Positions 59,589 to 64,000 of a DNA stretch of 64,000 nt are shown here, one piece after another. The translations under genes were made by a program, and so were the position numbers. Source of the stretch: Candidatus Sericytochromatia bacterium (GTDB lineage Bacteria > Cyanobacteriota > Sericytochromatia > UBA7694); the NCBI GenBank assembly GCA_018780035.1, contig JADMKE010000006.1, positions 47,961 through 111,960 on the forward strand, written 5' to 3'. How positions within the stretch are numbered: position 1 is the first letter of the stretch; each line of letters starts with the position of its first letter. The notes beneath the pieces are model-generated. The model made no database searches and was not told where the DNA came from. It saw nothing but the letters and a program-made list of their open reading frames with translations.

Positions 59589-60893
59589 TTAGCCTCCAGA
59601 CAGACCACCGGTCAGCGCGACGGCCAGACCGGTCAGGAAAATATTCACCAAAGCCAGGGGCAAGAGGGATTTCCAGCCCAAAAACATCAATTGGTCATAG
59701 CGGAAGCGCGGCAGAGTCCAGCGCACCCAGATAAACATCAGCAAGATCACCATCAATTTGCCAATAAACATGCCCATTTGGGCAAATGCGGCAAAAATCG
59801 GCCCGCCGAATTCTTGGGGGAAGCCCATGACCAGAATGAGCACGAGCAGGCCCAAGGCGCCGAGGGCACCGAGGACCAGCAGACCCGCATAAATGATCGC
59901 CTCTTTGTCGCGAATATCGCCAAAGCGGTGGGTGTGTTTTTGGTGATAGCGGAAGCAGAGATAGGCAATGCCCAACATGCCTAACGCCGCACCTACCAGG
60001 GAAACCTGGGTGAGCATTGCGGCTTTTTCAATCAAAAAGGCGGTGGACATAAAGGGAATTTGCCAGCCACCCAAAAACAGAGTGACGATCATCGAGCCCG
60101 CCACAACCATGGCGATATACTCGGCCATAAAAAAGGTGCCAAACAACATGCCTGCGTATTCGGTATGAAACCCGCCCACCAGTTCTGACTCGCCTTCGGC
60201 CAAGTCAAAAGGGGCACGGTTGGTCTCCGCAAAGGCACAGACCACAAAGATAATCGCAGCCAAAGGCTGAAGTAAAATGCCCCATTTGGGGATAAAACCA
60301 AAGAGCAGGTCGCCCTGCTGGCGCACAATCTCATTCAAGTGAACGGTGCCTGTGAGCATAATAATTCCCACCACCGACAGGCCCAGGGGCAATTCGTAGC
60401 TGATCAACTGCGCACTTGAGCGCATGCCACCCAAGAGCGAAAATTTATTGTTTGAGGCCCAGCCCGCGAGCACCACGCCATAGACCATCAATGAGGTCAT
60501 TGCAAAATACCAAAGCAATCCGGCGTCGATGGTGAGTACCTGCATTGGGATTTCGCGCCCGCCAATTTTGAGCACATCGGCAAAAGGCACAATTGGCAAG
60601 ATCACCAGGGCCACTGCGGCAATAATAATCGGGGCCAACATATAGTGGAAAAAATGCACGTGGCGCGGTATCAGCGGCTCTTTGGAGAGCATCTTGAGTG
60701 AGTCGGCAATCAAGTGAATCAAACCACCCAAGCGCACAAAGCCAATCGCTGCCCGATTCGGGCCAATGCGGTCTTGCATCAGGGCTGAGACTTTGCGCTC
60801 CAGCCAGACCAGCAGGGGCACCATCGAAAGGCCAAAAAAGAGCACAAACAGGGCTTTGATGATCACCACCACCGCCATAATTGGATCAAACAT
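59589..60893 (-). CDS. nuoH: NADH-quinone oxidoreductase subunit H
   Basis: About 434 residues, longer than the common 320-350. Conserved quinone-channel parts are present: LVWLERKVSALMQDRIGPNRA, GWASNNKFSLLGGMRSSAQLISYE, AETNRAPFDLAEGESELVGGFHTEY (each only partly quoted from memory of the frame). The extra length lies between the usual fifth-sixth helix and the last LMFLGWKSLLPLALVN helix, and contains additional hydrophobic segments. ATG 60893 overlaps the nuoG stop by 8 bp. It anchors the peripheral arm in the membrane. Confidence 0.93.
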   Translation of the reverse strand: MFDPIMAVVVIIKALFVLFFGLSMVPLLVWLERKVSALMQDRIGPNRAAIGFVRLGGLIHLIADSLKMLSKEPLIPRHVHFFHYMLAPIIIAAVALVILPIVPFADVLKIGGREIPMQVLTIDAGLLWYFAMTSLMVYGVVLAGWASNNKFSLLGGMRSSAQLISYELPLGLSVVGIIMLTGTVHLNEIVRQQGDLLFGFIPKWGILLQPLAAIIFVVCAFAETNRAPFDLAEGESELVGGFHTEYAGMLFGTFFMAEYIAMVVAGSMIVTLFLGGWQIPFMSTAFLIEKAAMLTQVSLVGAALGMLGIAYLCFRYHQKHTHRFGDIRDKEAIIYAGLLVLGALGALGLLVLILVMGFPQEFGGPIFAAFAQMGMFIGKLMVILLMFIWVRWTLPRFRYDQLMFLGWKSLLPLALVNIFLTGLAVALTGGLSGG

Positions 60894-62484
60894 TGCCCAC
60901 CTCTTCTGCCACAAGGACTTCGGTCTCGGTCGGTAGCAAAGAGAGCCCGTCTTCGGGCAATTCGTAAAAGCTCAGGCCTTTGAGAGCCGGGATTTTTTCG
61001 CGCAATTGCCCCCAGACGTCTTCGACGTCGGAATAGGAAGGGGTCGCTTTTAATTGGGGCTTGAGCAGTGACAGCAGTGCCTGCCAACCCGGTTGGGCAT
61101 CACCTGAAGGCAAGAGGGCCCTGTAGACTTTTTGCAGGCGCTGCTCGCTGTTAACATAGCTGCCGTATTGCTCGGCGTGATTGGTAATGGGGAGTGTATA
61201 ATCGGCTTTTTGGGCCAGCCGGTTTTGCTTTGAGCCCAGGTAAATCAAGGTCGGACGGTGGGTCTGCAAAAGCTGGTCAAAGGCCGCTTCTTCGCAATTG
61301 TTCTCCAAAATGATCAACAATTTGAGTTCGGGGTTGGCCAGTTGTTTTTGTGTGGCTTCGGGGTCGGTGGAAATGCCCAAGAAAGCCAATCCTGCCCGGT
61401 TGGGCGTCTTATCGGCTTGGCGCAGAAAATCATCGCTGCTGCCAAGTTCTTGGTGGGCGGGCCCCCAAACTTGATCGGGGCCCAAAACCTGGCCGAGCAG
61501 GTCTTGTAAGACAAAATTGTCTTCGAGACTGGCGTGGGGGCTGGCCAATGCACCGATTGCTACTTTGCCGTGTTTTTCCAGCGTGTGGGCAATGGCCGCT
61601 TGGGCCCGTTCCAAGACCGTTGAATAGGGGTGGGCCTCGCCGTGGATCAGGGCCTCTTGCAGGCAGTTTTCGTTTAAAACTTTATAACTCAGGCGGCCTT
61701 CATCGCAGATCCAATAATCGTTGACAGCGGCATTGTGGCGGGGGCGGTAGCGGTAGACCTGGCCCTTTTCGTGGTCAAGGTAAATATTGCAGCCTTTGGA
61801 GCAGCCCGTGCAAACGGACTTGGCTGTCGAGAGAAACCAGACCCGTTTTTTAAAGCGGAAGTCTTTGCTGGTGAGGGCTCCCACAGGGCAAATATCCACC
61901 ACATTGGCGGAGTAAGGGTTGTCGAGCTGTTTGCCAGGAAAGGTCTGAATCCGGCATTTTTCGCCGCGGCCCGCAATCACCAATTCGTTGCTGTGGGTCA
62001 CTTCGTCGCAGAAACGCACACAGCGCGAGCAGAGGATGCAGCGCTCCTGATCCAACATCACCAATGGGCCGACATCGACCACTTTGTTCTTTTTGACCTT
62101 GGGCACGGTCGAACGGTTGGTGTAGAGACCGTAGTCCATATAATAGTCTTGCAGACCACATTCCCCGGCTTGGTCGCAGATCGGGCAGTCGATCGGGTGG
62201 TTGAGCAATAAAAACTCCATCACACCTTGGCGCATTTTTTTGACGGTATCGGTATTGACCATGACCTCGAGACCCTCGGTGGCGGGGGTGCTGCAGGCGA
62301 TCTGGGCCATCACACCACGGGGGCCTTTGACTTCGACCAAACACATGCGGCAATTGCCCGAAACACTCAGACCGGGATGGTAACAATAATGGGGAATCGT
62401 GATTCCCACCGAGGCAGCGGCCTGGATCAGGTTTTGTCCGGCTTCGACTTCGTATTCAACTGCGTCGATGATGATTTTGGGCAT
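60886..62484 (-). CDS. nuoG: NADH-quinone oxidoreductase subunit G (short form)
   Basis: 532 residues, shorter than the 700-900 of many NuoG proteins. The N-terminal 2Fe-2S domain has HYCYHPG, SGNCRMCLVEV and ACSTPA. The His-Cys3 cluster is in HPIDCPICDQAGECGLQD. The following 4Fe-4S part is CILCSRCVRFC and VDICPVGAL. The extra cluster motif CTGCSKGC begins a reduced molybdopterin-like domain that keeps fold but not cofactor residues. It passes electrons within the hydrophilic arm. It is first in the run nuoG-nuoH-nuoI; the other nuo genes are elsewhere. Confidence 0.94.
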   Translation of the reverse strand: MPKIIIDAVEYEVEAGQNLIQAAASVGITIPHYCYHPGLSVSGNCRMCLVEVKGPRGVMAQIACSTPATEGLEVMVNTDTVKKMRQGVMEFLLLNHPIDCPICDQAGECGLQDYYMDYGLYTNRSTVPKVKKNKVVDVGPLVMLDQERCILCSRCVRFCDEVTHSNELVIAGRGEKCRIQTFPGKQLDNPYSANVVDICPVGALTSKDFRFKKRVWFLSTAKSVCTGCSKGCNIYLDHEKGQVYRYRPRHNAAVNDYWICDEGRLSYKVLNENCLQEALIHGEAHPYSTVLERAQAAIAHTLEKHGKVAIGALASPHASLEDNFVLQDLLGQVLGPDQVWGPAHQELGSSDDFLRQADKTPNRAGLAFLGISTDPEATQKQLANPELKLLIILENNCEEAAFDQLLQTHRPTLIYLGSKQNRLAQKADYTLPITNHAEQYGSYVNSEQRLQKVYRALLPSGDAQPGWQALLSLLKPQLKATPSYSDVEDVWGQLREKIPALKGLSFYELPEDGLSLLPTETEVLVAEEVGNV

Positions 62485-62545
62485 GGTTTACGCAGGGCCT
62501 CTTGACTTTGCAGATATCGTGTAAATGGTTTTTGAGAACTTACCC

Positions 62546-62574
62546 ATTTTAGCACAGGGCTTAGGTGGGCAAGA
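62546..62574 (-). promoter_or_regulatory. Weak promoter candidate upstream of nuoG
   Basis: A -10-like TAAAAT (62551-62546, minus strand) is preceded by TTGCCC at a short spacing of 15 bp. The nuo operon start is otherwise unmarked. Confidence 0.3.
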
Positions 62575-62591
62575 GGGGTTCCGTTTTCAGC

Positions 62592-62615
62592 AAAAAACCC
62601 CCGCCTGAGCGGGGG
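62592..62615 (-). terminator. Rho-independent terminator of the phasin-like gene
   Basis: CCCCCGC-CTGA-GCGGGGG (62598-62615) gives a 7-bp GC stem with a 4-nt loop. On the minus strand it is followed by six T. It lies 34 bp after the end of the gene at 62649. Confidence 0.9.
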
Positions 62616-62648
62616 CATCAGCATGGAGGCTGATTGTGTCGGGGACTT

Positions 62649-63044
62649 TTACTTAGCGCTGCTGGTAGCAGACGCTGCTTTGGCTTTGTGCCCGGCGCCA
62701 TTGTCTTTGTTCAGCTCTTTGCTGATCAAGTCACGGCGGGATTTGAGTTCATCAATGTGGCGTTCGAGTTCGTCGATGCGCTCATCGAGATTGTCTTTTT
62801 CAACTTTGGCGATACCCAAAGTGGTGCCAATTTGCTGAACGCTGTTGACAACTTGTTCCCAACGCTCGGTGAATTCTTTTTCACGGCCTTCGAGGGTGGA
62901 ACGCACTTCAGAAACAAATTTCTTGGCTTCGTTGTCGTGCAGGGTGCCTTTTTTGACAAATTCATCGGCAACTTCTTGTACTTTATCTGCAGAGAGGGAA
63001 ATGAATTCAGCGGTGAGCAGAGAAGCTTTCTTTAAAATATCCAT
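62649..63044 (-). CDS. Phasin-like coiled-coil protein
   Basis: 131 residues, all helical, no membrane segment. The N-terminal LTAEFISLSADKVQEVADEFVKKG and the heptad-rich VEKDNLDERIDELERHIDELKS match the small PhaF/phasin-regulator type; the tail is Lys/Ala/Ser-rich. Such proteins coat PHA granules or bind DNA. A thiolase (32954) exists in the window, but no PHA synthase. AAAGGAGA precedes ATG 63044. It is monocistronic, with its own promoter and terminator, which suggests an abundant protein. Confidence 0.8.
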   Translation of the reverse strand: MDILKKASLLTAEFISLSADKVQEVADEFVKKGTLHDNEAKKFVSEVRSTLEGREKEFTERWEQVVNSVQQIGTTLGIAKVEKDNLDERIDELERHIDELKSRRDLISKELNKDNGAGHKAKAASATSSAK

Positions 63045-63100
63045 GGTTAAATCTCCTTTATGGAACGGACGAGTGGTTGTTAATCTAACTGACTGATCTC

Positions 63101-63154
63101 AGTTTATAACACACCGCGTAAAAGATCAAGCTTTTTATTGCACACCGCGTAAAA
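63101..63154 (-). promoter_or_regulatory. Phasin-like gene promoter with two direct repeats
   Basis: On the minus strand, TTGATC (63129-63124), a 17-bp spacer and TAAACT (63106-63101). Two identical copies of TTTTACGCGGTGTG (complements at 63110-63123 and 63141-63154) lie 31 bp apart, about three helical turns. One fills the spacer and one is upstream of the -35. This is the layout of a repressor/activator site pair. Confidence 0.6.
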
Positions 63155-63341
63155 ATCTTTTTAAATCAAAAGATTCCCATTTGTGGGATTGAGAAGGATC
63201 TTCTCTGAAATGGACAATCTTGCCTTCGCTGATTTGGTAAAGACCTTGTTTGCGCCAGGAACGGCATTGGTTTTCTTGTTGGGTCTCGCTCCACAGGGCT
63301 GAAATTTCAATGCAGCAGATTCCAACGAGCAACACAGTCAA
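63135..63341 (-). CDS. Small hypothetical ORF, possibly cut by the neighbouring IS
   Basis: 68 codons from a TTG at 63341. The C-terminal part (GLYQISEGKIVHFREDPSQS, HKWESFDLKRF) looks protein-like. The first residues (LLVGICCIEISALW) are hydrophobic. The start lies only 5 bp from the IS200/IS605 end hairpin, so it may be the tail of a longer gene broken by the insertion. Its last codons carry one copy of the direct repeat of the phasin promoter. No family recognised. Confidence 0.35.
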   Translation of the reverse strand: MTVLLVGICCIEISALWSETQQENQCRSWRKQGLYQISEGKIVHFREDPSQSHKWESFDLKRFLRGVQ

Positions 63342-63346
63342 CGACC

Positions 63347-63363
63347 CCGGCCTAGAAGGCCGG
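63347..63363 (-). ncRNA. IS200/IS605 right-end hairpin, probable 3' end of the TnpB guide RNA
   Basis: CCGGCC-TAGAA-GGCCGG gives a perfect 6-bp stem with a 5-nt loop, 10 bp after the tnpB stop. Subterminal hairpins mark the ends of these elements, and the RNA guiding TnpB normally ends in this region with its guide read from the flanking DNA. The exact element end is not determined. Confidence 0.6.
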
Positions 63364-63372
63364 AGCTTGTAA

Positions 63373-64000
63373 CTAACCGAAGGAGATGTCCCCTTGAGTC
63401 GCTACAATAGGCTGGTTGACAGACAGCCCTTTAAATTGCAAGTAATTGGCGCGAATATTAATCGCGGCGTTGTGGTCAGCGTGGCAGGTGAATTTACACA
63501 CACGACATTTAAAAATAGACTGTTCAGGTCGATTGGAGCGAGACACATGCTTGCACTGAGAACACTTTTGCGAGGTGTAACGGGGGTCAACAAAAACAAC
63601 ACTGACTCCCAGAGCCTGCGCCTTGTATTCAACAAATGCCTGCAATTGAGCAAAGCTCCATTTGTGAAGCCGCTTGCGCTGTGCTTTTTTCAGTTTGACT
63701 TTGCCACGAATATCTGTCAGATTTTCAAACACCAGCGTTTGCCCAGATTCCATCGTTTGAACAAGTCGTTTGCTCAGAACATGGTCACAATCGCGTCTGA
63801 AACGTCTCTGCCTGCCAGAAGTGCGCTTCAATTTGCGCTTGGCAGAGCGAGTGCCTTTAGACTGAAGCTCAGAGCGCAAAACAGCATGTCTGCGCTCTAC
63901 TTCTTCCCAATGTTCAGAACCATAAAATTGTCCCCTGCTATCTGTAGCAGGATTCACAATCCCCAAATCAACCCCAACAAAACTGTCATCAGTGTCATTG
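63373..64000 (-). CDS. tnpB: IS200/IS605-type TnpB (OrfB), 3' part, truncated by the window end
   Basis: The last about 209 residues of a TnpB RNA-guided nuclease. The first RuvC Asp is in FVGVDLGIVNPATD at the window end, the Glu in LVFENLTDIRGK, the zinc ribbon in CSQCKHV and CRVCKF, and the last Asp in HADHNAAINI. All visible catalytic residues are intact. TnpB cuts the donor or empty site under guidance of an RNA from the element's right end. The N-terminal part and any tnpA lie beyond 64000. Confidence 0.93.
   Translation of the reverse strand, partial: NDTDDSFVGVDLGIVNPATDSRGQFYGSEHWEEVERRHAVLRSELQSKGTRSAKRKLKRTSGRQRRFRRDCDHVLSKRLVQTMESGQTLVFENLTDIRGKVKLKKAQRKRLHKWSFAQLQAFVEYKAQALGVSVVFVDPRYTSQKCSQCKHVSRSNRPEQSIFKCRVCKFTCHADHNAAINIRANYLQFKGLSVNQPIVATQGDISFG

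Noticed and set aside
1..64000. tRNA or rRNA genes
   Set aside because: No cloverleaf with a GTTCGAATC-type arm or rRNA core sequence was noticed; a covariance-model scan (tRNAscan-SE, Infernal) would settle this.

Overview
The window comes from a flagellated, heterotrophic, most likely diderm bacterium. It carries a flagellin, an orphan FlhA C-terminal domain, a lipoprotein, SecF, an RND/MMPL exporter, three GspE/PilB-type ATPases and part of a proton-pumping complex I (nuoG-nuoH-nuoI). No 16S rRNA, tRNA or ribosomal gene is present, so the phylum cannot be read directly. The gene mix resembles deep non-photosynthetic relatives of Cyanobacteria (Sericytochromatia/Melainabacteria-like), but this is a weak inference.

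Layout. 0-12.2 kb is ordinary chromosome: RecD2 helicase (-); a CoA-disulfide-reductase-type flavoprotein (+) with an operator-like promoter; a frameshifted small gene; a short protein with a clean promoter and terminator; a MerR regulator/VIT-VWA operon (-); and a run of a secreted glycerophosphodiesterase, a TolB-like lipoprotein and a receptor Ser/Thr kinase (+). From about 12.25 to 30.1 kb the sequence becomes AT-richer and is dominated by defence and DNA-processing genes. These are a complete Shango-type triad (TerB protein, ATPase, helicase), an ImmA/IrrE metallopeptidase with a small partner, and an OLD-type ATPase and UvrD helicase reduced to end fragments around an IS5-family element. 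The IS transposase is joined by a textbook -1 slippery site. A four-gene operon nurA-herA-sbcD-sbcC, the bacterial counterpart of the archaeal end-resection module, closes the island.

30.1-39.6 kb (-) holds a SPINDLY/OGT-like glycosyltransferase, an orphan FlhA C-terminal domain, a thiolase and a giant (about 1788-residue) flagellin with two families of internal repeats. 39.8-48 kb (+) holds a GST, a GspE-like protein with degenerate catalytic boxes, an unusual MFS-CapA fusion, an MMPL exporter and an ankyrin protein, followed by a palindromic repeat. 48-49.7 kb (-) holds SecF and an unknown protein. 49.8-52 kb (+) is a second defence locus, a Septu-like ATPase/HNH pair. It is followed by a second degenerate GspE (+), facing a canonical GspE fused to a response-regulator receiver (-). 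56.5-62.5 kb (-) holds a glycosyltransferase, CvpA, a membrane protein and nuoI/H/G. The window ends with a phasin-like gene with paired direct repeats in its promoter and the 3' part of an IS200/IS605 tnpB with its end hairpin.

The best candidates for under-described biology are the defence island (above all the ImmA/IrrE pair and the HerA-NurA-SbcCD operon), the three-member GspE set in which only one member keeps a canonical active site, the repeat-filled flagellin, and the MFS-CapA fusion. No stretch over 300 bases lacks a gene.
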